Positions 8,050-15,043 of a stretch of 22,072 bases of DNA are shown here, one piece after another. A program made the position numbers and the translations under genes. Below the pieces are notes generated by a model, which was given only the letters and a program-made list of their open reading frames with translations, was not told the DNA's origin and ran no database searches. Every line of letters begins with the position of its first letter. The stretch's first letter is position 1. The stretch is from DASRJW01 sp035649435 (GTDB lineage: Bacteria > Krumholzibacteriota > Krumholzibacteriia > G020349025), in NCBI GenBank assembly GCA_035649435.1, contig DASRJO010000115.1, positions 1-22,072 on the forward strand, read 5' to 3'.

Positions 8050-9608
8050 TCGTCGATCTCCAATGCGCCGAGGGAGTGGAGGTCGAATTTCGGCGTGGCT
8101 CCTGGCGTCTCGGGGCCGGAACGCTTCGCCGTACCTCCGGCACGCGGCGCCTCGGGACGCTCACTCGTGCTGCCTTCGAAGCTCACCTCGACACGACCAT
8201 CCAGTTGCTGCACCGGCTTGCCGACGAAATGCGGGAAGTGTGATTCGAAGCTCGGGCTCGCCACTCCTGGAGTTGCAGGGGCCATCGGAGCTGCCATCGG
8301 CGGAGACGCCGGCATGGCCGTTCCCGGAGGTGCTGCTGGCAGGCGTGGAGGGAGCTCGGGATAGGTGTCGTCCACGAACACGTGCGGCGCCGCGGCCTCA
8401 GCCTTCGTCTTCTCTTCGTCGCTACGCCGCAATTCCTCGGGGGCTTCGTCGCGCAGCTTCCAGGAACCTTCTTGCGTCGACTGGCCGGTCCACGCGAAGT
8501 AGCCCGACTCGCTGGCCTTGGTGGAGCGATCGGGCTGCAGCACCTCGGATGTCGCCCAGCGTATGTCCTCGGCCGGGGAGACCGGGACTGATTCGACCGA
8601 ATCGAACGCCGGCATTTCAGGCGCGGTCCATGGCGACACGATCGCTTCGGGCTCGGCCACGACTTCCGGCATCGCCGCGAAACCTGGGACCACCTGCAGC
8701 GCTTCGAACGTCCGTGTCTCGGGCAATGTCACCAGCGCCGGAGGCTCGAACATCGGCGGCGGCATCGGCGGCGCAGCCGGCATAGGCCGCGACTCCGACT
8801 TCTGCAACGCGTTGAGCAACGGCGGTTGTGATGCGGTCGGGAAATCGGCCGGCGACTCCGACGTCTCGGGAACGAACGCCTGCAGGCCACGCATCTCGTT
8901 CCAGAGCATCGACAAGTTGCTCTCGAGCTCTCCGAGTCGCCGCGCCACGTCGCCCGACGTTTCCTCGACTCGCGGCCCCGAGTCGGACTCCTCGCGCGCG
9001 AAAAGCGCTGCGGGCGAGAACGGCGGCGCAGCCGGCATCGCACGCGCCTGGTCTCGCGACAGGCGGACTTGCTCGACGAGCGGATTCCACGCACGCGCGA
9101 CGCGGGTGGCGAGCTCGTCTTTCGCCTCGGCGTTCAGCGATTCCAGCTTGGCGCCACTTTGTTCCAAGCGCTGCACCAGCTCGCGAGTACCGCGATGCAT
9201 GGCCTGCAGCTCGCGCTCGAGCTGCTGCTCGCGTGACTTTTGCGCCGCGAAAGCGGCGACGAGATCACGCACTTCGGCAGGCAGGTCTTCGAGCTCCGTG
9301 GCACCGAATTCCGGAGCGTCGAGGACTTCCAGCGCACGCCGAATCATCATGCGCGGGGTCTGAGCGTTCTGCGCCGCGCCGAGCGCGCGCGCCACCGACA
9401 GGTGCACGACCACAGCGAGCGCGGCCATCGCCCCGCACACGATCACCAGCTCCGGTCCGAGGCTGCCCGCGAACAACGCGCTCCAACCCACGCCGCGCAC
9501 TTGAACGAAGTAGGTGCTGACGGCCGAGCCCGTGAGCAGAACGGCGAAGGAAGCCATGAGCGCCGTCGTGTGCGGAGACGTCGATTTGCGGTCGCGCGGG
9601 TCGCCCAT
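8046..9608 (-). CDS. Membrane-anchored coiled-coil protein with long disordered tail, function unknown
   Basis: This is a 520-residue protein from the ATG at 9608. The open frame continues upstream, but that part is Arg/His/Pro-rich non-coding-like sequence. Two membrane helices (about 14-34 and 52-76) are followed by a HAMP-like or linker helix, then a heptad-rich coiled coil (about 118-175) rich in Glu, Gln and Lys. The remaining 340 residues are Pro/Ala/Glu-rich low-complexity sequence with repeated MPAAPP-like motifs (for example PMPAAPPMPPPMFEPP), probably disordered. No catalytic motif was seen. It is the first gene of the cluster and is coupled to the CheA-like gene. The layout resembles a chemoreceptor-like anchor without a recognisable signalling tip, so a membrane scaffold for the downstream proteins is an inference only. 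Confidence 0.78.
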   Translation of the reverse strand: MGDPRDRKSTSPHTTALMASFAVLLTGSAVSTYFVQVRGVGWSALFAGSLGPELVIVCGAMAALAVVVHLSVARALGAAQNAQTPRMMIRRALEVLDAPEFGATELEDLPAEVRDLVAAFAAQKSREQQLERELQAMHRGTRELVQRLEQSGAKLESLNAEAKDELATRVARAWNPLVEQVRLSRDQARAMPAAPPFSPAALFAREESDSGPRVEETSGDVARRLGELESNLSMLWNEMRGLQAFVPETSESPADFPTASQPPLLNALQKSESRPMPAAPPMPPPMFEPPALVTLPETRTFEALQVVPGFAAMPEVVAEPEAIVSPWTAPEMPAFDSVESVPVSPAEDIRWATSEVLQPDRSTKASESGYFAWTGQSTQEGSWKLRDEAPEELRRSDEEKTKAEAAAPHVFVDDTYPELPPRLPAAPPGTAMPASPPMAAPMAPATPGVASPSFESHFPHFVGKPVQQLDGRVEVSFEGSTSERPEAPRAGGTAKRSGPETPGATPKFDLHSLGALEIDE

Positions 9609-9800
9609 GACATGCACCTGCCGATTCGTGACGACCTGAGGCCGTCTGCAACGTGGAGCGATCACACCCTGCGAAGGGCACGGAAAGACTTGGCGGAGGG
9701 TGTAGGACGCAAGCGATGTGCCAGGGAGACAATCGGCCCTCTTCGGCAATCGTGCGGCAGAATGCGCTTCAGAACGCCATCGCACCTGCGCAACGACGAG

Positions 9801-9823
9801 GGCATTCCAGGCGGTCGAATGCC
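9801..9823. promoter_or_regulatory. Perfect inverted repeat upstream of the signalling cluster
   Basis: The arms GGCATTC and GAATGCC (7 bases each) flank a 9-base spacer. The repeat lies in the 287-base gap between the nitrilase gene and the first gene of the signalling cluster, about 190 bases before its ATG. There is no T-run, so it could be an operator rather than a terminator. No convincing -35/-10 pair was seen in the gap. Confidence 0.3.
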
Positions 9824-9895
9824 TGTACCGCACCTTGCCGCCCCAGGCGGATGTTCTTATGTTGGGAACGTGAAGTCCGGAACCGGCACGCCACT

Positions 9896-10681
9896 TCAGC
9901 CCAGCCTGTATGCGCGTGGCCGGCGGTCCCGAAAGAGATCGTTGCGCGCGGTGATGTGCTTGTCCGCCGCCTGTGCCGGATCGATGTCCACGATCTGCAG
10001 GGACACTTCCCCTTCCCCCGCCTGCGCCAGGACACGACCTTTGGGGTCGACGATGCGGCTTTGACCGGTGAAGTGCAGCTTCACTCCCGCGCGCTTTTCC
10101 GTGCCGATGCGGTTGCACGTCACGGTGAAGACGCGGTTCTCCACGGCGCGCGTGACCATCGCCGTCTGGCAGTACGGCAACACGAGGTTGGATGGATGCA
10201 GAATCACGCGCGCACCCGCCAATGCCAAGCTCCGGCACACCTCGGGAAATACCCAGTCGAAGCAGATCATGACCCCGACCTGCGTGCCGGTGCGAATCGG
10301 CGCGATGTGCGGCGCAGCGCGATCGAACACCAGCTTCTCACGATCGAACAGATGCGTCTTGCGATACACGTGCGAGCGTCCCGAAGGCAGGATGGTCACC
10401 GCGCTGTTGTAAATCTGGTTGCCGTCCTTTTCGGCCAGGCCGGCGCACAGCACCAGCCGATTGGCCCGCGCCAGCCGGCGCAGCCGCTGCACCGACGCTC
10501 CATTCGCCGGTTCGGCGAGTGCGCGCGCCTCGCGCCGCGAAGCGAACACGTAGCCCGTCGTGCACAGCTCCGGCAAAACAATGGTGGTGTCCCGCACCTT
10601 GGCGAGCGCGTTTTCGATGTCCTGCAGGTTGGATTCGATGGCGCCGAAGCGCGGCTGTGTTTGCAGAAATCCGATGCGCAT
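9896..10681 (-). CDS. Nitrilase-superfamily carbon-nitrogen hydrolase (amidase)
   Basis: The 261-residue protein has the complete catalytic triad of the nitrilase superfamily: E38 in VLPELCTTGY, K108 in YRKTHLF and C140 in MICFDWVFPE. HPSNLVLPYCQ and RAVENRVFTVTCNRIG are also family signatures. It probably hydrolyses a small amide or carbamoyl compound in the cytoplasm, in the branch with omega-amidase and N-carbamoylputrescine amidase; the substrate cannot be assigned. The ATG at 10681 has AGGAG four bases upstream, and an in-frame start nine codons earlier is less likely. The gene is divergent from the unknown gene at 10762, with 80 bases between the starts. It is separated from the signalling cluster by 287 bases, so it is probably a separate unit. 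Confidence 0.92.
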   Translation of the reverse strand: MRIGFLQTQPRFGAIESNLQDIENALAKVRDTTIVLPELCTTGYVFASRREARALAEPANGASVQRLRRLARANRLVLCAGLAEKDGNQIYNSAVTILPSGRSHVYRKTHLFDREKLVFDRAAPHIAPIRTGTQVGVMICFDWVFPEVCRSLALAGARVILHPSNLVLPYCQTAMVTRAVENRVFTVTCNRIGTEKRAGVKLHFTGQSRIVDPKGRVLAQAGEGEVSLQIVDIDPAQAADKHITARNDLFRDRRPRAYRLG

Positions 10682-10716
10682 ATGTCTCCTTTGCCGCCGT
10701 CCGGCCATGGCATATC

Positions 10717-10739
10717 ACTTGCAGCCTCATCGTGCAAGT
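10717..10739. promoter_or_regulatory. Perfect inverted repeat in the divergent intergenic region
   Basis: The arms ACTTGCA and TGCAAGT (7 bases each) flank a 9-base spacer, centred between the divergent starts at 10681 and 10762. This is the usual place for a shared operator. No regulator is identified. Confidence 0.4.
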
Positions 10740-10748
10740 CACTGCCTC

Positions 10749-10754
10749 GGAGGT
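10749..10754 (+). promoter_or_regulatory. Ribosome binding site of the unknown gene at 10762
   Basis: GGAGGT lies seven bases before the ATG at 10762. It fixes this start against a longer open frame that begins at 10519 within the nitrilase gene on the other strand. Confidence 0.8.
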
Positions 10755-10761
10755 CGTGACA

Positions 10762-11523
10762 ATGTCGGATGACAACGAATGGTTCGTCCCCGTGGAGCGT
10801 GATGGCGCCACGGGAGAGTCCACACCCAGCATCTCCTTCATGGTGCATGGGCTGCTGTCGAGTCGTGTGCAGACCGGCATGTCCGACGAGGATCGTCCGG
10901 AGGAAGACGTCAACATCTATCTCGCCCATCTCTTGAGCGAGTACCTCCGGCCGCAGCATTCATTGCGCATCCAAGAATATGTTTCGCATTACGACTCCTC
11001 GGTCTTCGAGAGAGTGCGCACCTCGACCAACACCCGTTTCCGCTACACGGTCTACAAGGCCAATGCCGATCACATCCTGATGATGATGGGCGTGTTCCAC
11101 AATCCGGGCGGCGGGCGTCCCTCGACCTTGCCACGACGGATCGACGACGAAACGGTGCTCGGCCGCGGCCGTGCCTACTACGATTACGCCTTCACCTACA
11201 GCCGTTGCTTGCATGGGCGGTCGAGCGCGATCACCGGCGTGCTGGGCAAGCTCGCCTTCGGCTTCGAGCGCTACCTGCGGCTCCTGATGCACCTGCGTGG
11301 CGAGTACTTGAAGTTGATCGACCACTTGAGCCCCGGCGATCTGTTCCATCTCGAACGCGGGGTCCTGGGGATCGATGTCTCGAAGCAACGCGATCTCTTC
11401 TTGGACGCGTATGTCGCCTGGAGGCGCGACCCGACGCCGCTTCATCGCGAGCAGCTGCTGCGCCAGGCTGCCGCCCTGCACCAGCTCGATCCCGAATTCG
11501 ATTTCAAGCTACCGGAAGACTGA
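10762..11523 (+). CDS. Protein of unknown function, 253 residues
   Basis: I do not recognise a family. The protein is soluble, with no signal peptide or membrane helix. It is rich in Tyr, Arg and His and mostly helical in appearance. Visible landmarks are DVNIYLAHLLSEYL near residue 50, an aromatic/charged segment with VYKANADHILMMMGVFHNPGGG at about 105-125, RGRAYYDYAFTYSR near 140, and a helical region with several paired Arg, Leu and Glu (FGFERYLRLLMHLRGEYL). The strong ribosome binding site and normal codon use argue that it is a real, well-translated gene. It faces away from the nitrilase gene and converges on the pseudo-hydrolase gene, with 21 bases between the stops. Confidence 0.82.
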   Translation: MSDDNEWFVPVERDGATGESTPSISFMVHGLLSSRVQTGMSDEDRPEEDVNIYLAHLLSEYLRPQHSLRIQEYVSHYDSSVFERVRTSTNTRFRYTVYKANADHILMMMGVFHNPGGGRPSTLPRRIDDETVLGRGRAYYDYAFTYSRCLHGRSSAITGVLGKLAFGFERYLRLLMHLRGEYLKLIDHLSPGDLFHLERGVLGIDVSKQRDLFLDAYVAWRRDPTPLHREQLLRQAAALHQLDPEFDFKLPED

Positions 11524-11544
11524 TGGCGAACGCGCCGCCGTGCC

Positions 11545-12447
11545 TCAGCGTTGTTTGAGGAAGGCGAGCAGCGTGTCGATCGTGGCGTCGGGAAGAGCAT
11601 CTGCCGCTCCTGCAGGAACGGACTGCAACTGCGCCCCGCCGCGTGCGGCGAGTTGCTTGACGAAACGCTGGCTGCGGCCGGCGTCACCCTTCTGGCTGCG
11701 CTCCTCGACGAGAACGAGGATGGGTGCAGCGAACTGACTCGTGGCCTTCTGCACACCCGTAGTGGCGAGCCGGCGCTGCATCGTCCACTTCGGCGGCGTC
11801 TTGAACAGGCGCGGCGCGAGATTCCGCATCATCGTGCGCAGCTGGTCCGTCGCACCGAGCTTCGCATCCAGAATCGGGAACACGCCCACCACCGCGTTCA
11901 CGCGCTTGCGCGTCGCCAGGTGCAGCGCGATCGCAGCGCCTAGACCGAAGCCGATCACAGCGATCCGCGTCGCGTAATGATTGAGCATGTCGTAGCGGTT
12001 CTCGGCTTCGTCGAGACAGGTTTGCCAGTAGAACGGGCTCAGCCCGGGCCGATCGAGCCTGCGATAGGCGAGCGAGGTCGCCAGCACGCCGAACCCGGCG
12101 CGATGCAGGCGCGAACCCAGCGTCTGCAGGCCGGAGCAGTCCTGCTCCTCGCCCGCGAGCACCAGCACGCTCGGCGCGCTGCGATCTTGCAATCGGAGAA
12201 AGCTTCGCCCCGCTTCCGGGATGTCGAGGCGCGTCTCGAAGAGGCGCATCTGCTCGACGTGAGCCTTGAGCAGGGCGAGACGCGTGGCCTCGCCACCGTA
12301 GCCCCGGCGCACGCCGCGCTCGAGCTCCCAGATGGTGTGTGCGACCTCGTTGTCGTATTCGGGACGAGGTGGCTGCGGGGATTCCTCGGCGGCTGCTTGA
12401 TTCACGCTGGGGATTGTAGACGGGATGGCGGCCGCGGGCAAGCTCAC
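11545..12447 (-). CDS. Alpha/beta-hydrolase-fold protein lacking the catalytic triad
   Basis: The 300-residue protein has a variable N-terminus (1-90) and then an alpha/beta-hydrolase pattern: SVLVLAGEEQDCSGLQTLGS as first strand and helix, a nucleophile-elbow strand IAVIGFGLGAAIALHLA at 162-178, and a late strand APILVLVEERS. The elbow reads G-F-G-L-G, so the nucleophile Ser is G168. The region where the family has Asp and His (EERSQKGDAG, and PAGAADALPDATIDTLLAFL near the end) shows no clear acid/His pair. It is probably not a hydrolase but a binding or structural relative. The GTG start overlaps the stop of the upstream TPR gene (GTGA), which suggests the two proteins are made together. 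Confidence 0.8.
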   Translation of the reverse strand: MSLPAAAIPSTIPSVNQAAAEESPQPPRPEYDNEVAHTIWELERGVRRGYGGEATRLALLKAHVEQMRLFETRLDIPEAGRSFLRLQDRSAPSVLVLAGEEQDCSGLQTLGSRLHRAGFGVLATSLAYRRLDRPGLSPFYWQTCLDEAENRYDMLNHYATRIAVIGFGLGAAIALHLATRKRVNAVVGVFPILDAKLGATDQLRTMMRNLAPRLFKTPPKWTMQRRLATTGVQKATSQFAAPILVLVEERSQKGDAGRSQRFVKQLAARGGAQLQSVPAGAADALPDATIDTLLAFLKQR

Positions 12448-13868
12448 ACGCTGAGCACCGCGAGACGCTGTGCCTGGAGCGCCGGCGTCATCCAGGTTTG
12501 ATCGTTGTCCTCCAGAGCCCGGCTCACGGCCAGGAGCGCCATCTCCCGCTCCCCGAGCATGAGGTGGGCACGGGACGATAGATAGGACGCGTAGGCGCGA
12601 TACACGCGCTTCGCACCGCCGGCACGCAGGGTTCGGAACGCAGTTTCGAGAATCGCCAGCGCCCCGCGCCCATCCTGCGTGTTCAAAAGCATCTCGGCGT
12701 AGTCGAGCTGCGCGCCGATGCTGCGTGGCTGCAATTCCAACGCCTTCAAGTAACCGCGCTTGGCCTTCTCCTCGTCGCCGAGCTGCTGGTGCAACGTTGC
12801 GATGGTGTGATAGAGACCGGCATCGTCGAACTCGTCGAGCTGCAGCGCCAGATAGAACTTCTCCAGCGCTTCACGCATTTGCCCCGACTTGACCAGAAAC
12901 ACGCCGCTCTGGGCTACGAGATGACCGCTGCGCGGGCAACGCCTGGTCCCGGCATCGATCACCTGTTGCGCCTGAGTTTTTTCGTCCATGTTCCACAGGA
13001 CTTGCGCCAGGTCGTACCAGGTCTGCCATTCGTCGGGGAACAGATCGAGCCGCTGGATGTAGAGCTTCACCGCGTCGTCGTGTTTTCCCGCCGCCTGCAA
13101 CGCATCACCGAGATCGTAGAACACGATGCGTGACTCCGGCCGTTCGGTGCGCAGCCGCGCCAGCAATTCAGCGGCCCCTGCTGCATCTCCCTCTGCCAGC
13201 GCCAGTGCCGCCGCCTGGTAGAGCGGCCCGAGCGCGGCGCGCGATTCCTTGTCCTCGAGGGGCATGCCTTCGAGTAGGCGCATGAATGTCTGCTTGGGAT
13301 CATGGTCGGCGACGCGCGCGGCTTCGAGCAGACGGCCGAGATCGGCGCTGCGCGCCGCGGCCGAAGCGCTTTCGTTCGCGTTCTTGGGCTTGGGCTCCGT
13401 CCGGGCTGCGGGTCGCGCGGTGCGCAGCTCGTTGCGCGCACGCACTGGCTCGGCGCTCTGCTCGTCGCCGGGGGCCTGCGGCACCAAGGTCGCGGCCGGC
13501 CGCGGCTCGTACCTGCCGGCGCCGCGCAGGCGCTCGACGCAGGCTTCGAGGCGCTCCTTGTTCTCGGCGCTCGCTACCAGTTCGCGCGCGGCCTCGATCT
13601 GCTCGGCGGCGAAGGTGTACTCGCGCACATCGATCCGCGAGTGGATGTCCTCGATGAGCGAATCGAAGCTCTGCACACGGGCTTCATCGAGCTTGGCCTC
13701 GAGGCGGCGGAACGCCGGCGAGCTGCGCGACGTCTTCTGCAGCGCCCGCACGTACTCGCCATGCGCCTGGCGCCAATTGTTGACGCTGGCGAATTGGTCG
13801 CCACGCGCCTCGAATTCGGAAGCGGAATCGCCGAAGAGCTGGCCGAAGAGGTTACCGATCAGGGTCAA
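12444..13868 (-). CDS. TPR-repeat protein
   Basis: This is a 474-residue protein from a TTG start at 13868, supported by GGAGGT eight bases upstream. An ATG 66 bases further upstream lacks such support and adds an unlikely Arg-rich leader. Tetratricopeptide-type helical pairs are seen at the N-terminus (about 10-60) and through the C-terminal half (about 200-470), for example YDLGDALQAAGKHDDAVKLY, YDLAQVLWNMDEKTQAQQVI and YHTIATLHQQLGDEEKAKRG. A Pro/Ala/Arg-rich linker lies at about 120-180. There is no signal peptide, so it is probably cytoplasmic. TPR proteins mediate protein-protein contacts; a complex with the coupled pseudo-hydrolase is inferred from gene order only. Confidence 0.88.
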   Translation of the reverse strand: MTLIGNLFGQLFGDSASEFEARGDQFASVNNWRQAHGEYVRALQKTSRSSPAFRRLEAKLDEARVQSFDSLIEDIHSRIDVREYTFAAEQIEAARELVASAENKERLEACVERLRGAGRYEPRPAATLVPQAPGDEQSAEPVRARNELRTARPAARTEPKPKNANESASAAARSADLGRLLEAARVADHDPKQTFMRLLEGMPLEDKESRAALGPLYQAAALALAEGDAAGAAELLARLRTERPESRIVFYDLGDALQAAGKHDDAVKLYIQRLDLFPDEWQTWYDLAQVLWNMDEKTQAQQVIDAGTRRCPRSGHLVAQSGVFLVKSGQMREALEKFYLALQLDEFDDAGLYHTIATLHQQLGDEEKAKRGYLKALELQPRSIGAQLDYAEMLLNTQDGRGALAILETAFRTLRAGGAKRVYRAYASYLSSRAHLMLGEREMALLAVSRALEDNDQTWMTPALQAQRLAVLSV

Positions 13869-13876
13869 ACCGCCAC

Positions 13877-13882
13877 ACCTCC
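13877..13882 (-). promoter_or_regulatory. Ribosome binding site of the TPR gene
   Basis: GGAGGT on the minus strand, eight bases before the TTG at 13868, supports this unusual start. Confidence 0.65.
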
Positions 13883-13943
13883 ACCCACGTCTGGACCCAC
13901 GGCTCAGTATTCCGCCCGATGCTTCTCGACGCAAGACAAAAGA

Positions 13944-13980
13944 GGCCGCCCGCGGGGGCCCGGGGCTTCCCCTGGCGGCC
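13944..13980 (+). promoter_or_regulatory. GC-rich hairpin in the leader of the PLP enzyme gene
   Basis: The outer arms GGCCGCC (13944-13950) and GGCGGCC (13974-13980) pair perfectly and enclose an inner GGGG-CTT-CCCC. The structure ends 22 bases before the GTG at 14003 and could affect translation of that gene. Chance occurrence in such GC-rich DNA is possible. Confidence 0.3.
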
Positions 13981-14002
13981 AGATCCCCCTAGGATTGCCC
14001 TC

Positions 14003-14956
14003 GTGATCACTCCGATCGACATCGAGCAGGCCGCCGCGCGTCTCGTCCCGGTGGTGCACCGCACGCCGGTGCTGCGGTCGCGCAGCCTCGATGCGCTCGC
14101 GGGCGCGACGCTCTACCTCAAGGCGGAGAACCTGCAGCGTGCCGGCACATTCAAGATTCGTGGCGCCTACAACAAGATCGCCCGGCTGACGGACGATTCG
14201 CGCAGCCGAGGCGTCATCTCCTATTCGTCCGGCAATCACGCCCAGGGTGTGGCGCTCGCGGCCTCACTGCTCGGGGTTCGCGCCACAATTGTCGTGCCCT
14301 CCGACATCGTCGCCGCGAAGCGCGACGCCACGGCCGGCTACGGCGCCGAGATCATCGAATGCGGCACGACCTCGGCCGACCGCCGCTCGTATGCCGAATC
14401 GCTGGCGCGCGAGCAGGGTCTCGCTCTCGTCGCGCCCTATGATGATCCAGACATCATCGCCGGGCAGGGAACGGTGGCTCTCGAGCTCTTGGACGATGTA
14501 CCCGATTTGGACGCTTTGGTCGTTCCCGTGGGTGGTGGCGGCCTCGCCGCAGGCTGCTCCATTCTGGCTCGGTCGCGCCGGCCTTCGATTCGCCTCCTCG
14601 GCGTCGAGCCAGTGGATGCCGACGACACCCGCCGGTCGATCGAGGCGGGCCGGCCGGTCCGCATTCCGGCGCCGCGGACCATTGCCGATGGCCTCCGCGC
14701 CGTCGAGCCCGGAGAGATCACGTTCGAGATCAACCGACGGCTGCTCGATGCAATCGTGACCGTGAGCGATGAAGAGATTCGCCAGGCCATGCGACTGCTG
14801 CTCGAGCGCATGAAGATCCTAGTCGAGCCCTCGGGCGCTTGCGCGTTGGCTGCGGTCCTGAGCGGCAAGACGGGTCTCCAGGGTCGCATCGGCGTCGTTC
14901 TCTCGGGCGGGAACGTCGAGATCGCCGCGCTGCCGGCGCTTCTCGGCGGCATGTGA
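14003..14956 (+). CDS. Threonine dehydratase / serine racemase-type PLP enzyme
   Basis: The 317-residue protein is a fold-type II PLP enzyme. AGTFKIRGAYN holds the Schiff-base Lys (K51), SSGNHAQG (75-82) binds the substrate carboxylate, GGGG at 177-180 binds the PLP phosphate, and LSGGNVE near the C-terminus contacts the pyridine ring. APYDDPDIIAGQGT is typical of threonine deaminases. The length matches the short catabolic type (TdcB-like) without an ACT regulatory domain, so feedback inhibition by isoleucine is not expected. The reaction is probably threonine to 2-oxobutyrate plus ammonia; serine deamination or racemisation is a close alternative. The GTG at 14003 is chosen because family homology begins right after it. 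The upstream open frame to 13919 is Pro/Arg-rich and runs through a hairpin. Confidence 0.9.
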   Translation: MITPIDIEQAAARLVPVVHRTPVLRSRSLDALAGATLYLKAENLQRAGTFKIRGAYNKIARLTDDSRSRGVISYSSGNHAQGVALAASLLGVRATIVVPSDIVAAKRDATAGYGAEIIECGTTSADRRSYAESLAREQGLALVAPYDDPDIIAGQGTVALELLDDVPDLDALVVPVGGGGLAAGCSILARSRRPSIRLLGVEPVDADDTRRSIEAGRPVRIPAPRTIADGLRAVEPGEITFEINRRLLDAIVTVSDEEIRQAMRLLLERMKILVEPSGACALAAVLSGKTGLQGRIGVVLSGGNVEIAALPALLGGM

Positions 14957-15043
14957 TCCGAGATCGTGGCCTCATCTGCGGAACCCGGCCACTACTTGAT
15001 CCGCGGTGTTGACGCGCCCCGCGAGCGTGCCGATCTTTGCCGG

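Noticed and set aside
9609..10238. In-frame upstream extension of the membrane coiled-coil protein by 210 codons
   Set aside because: The extension is Arg/His/Pro-rich, lacks coding character and runs into the nitrilase gene. The ATG at 9608 directly precedes the membrane helices.
9801..10739. The two 7-9-7 inverted repeats as copies of one operator
   Set aside because: They share geometry only; arm sequences and spacers differ, so a common regulator is not supported.
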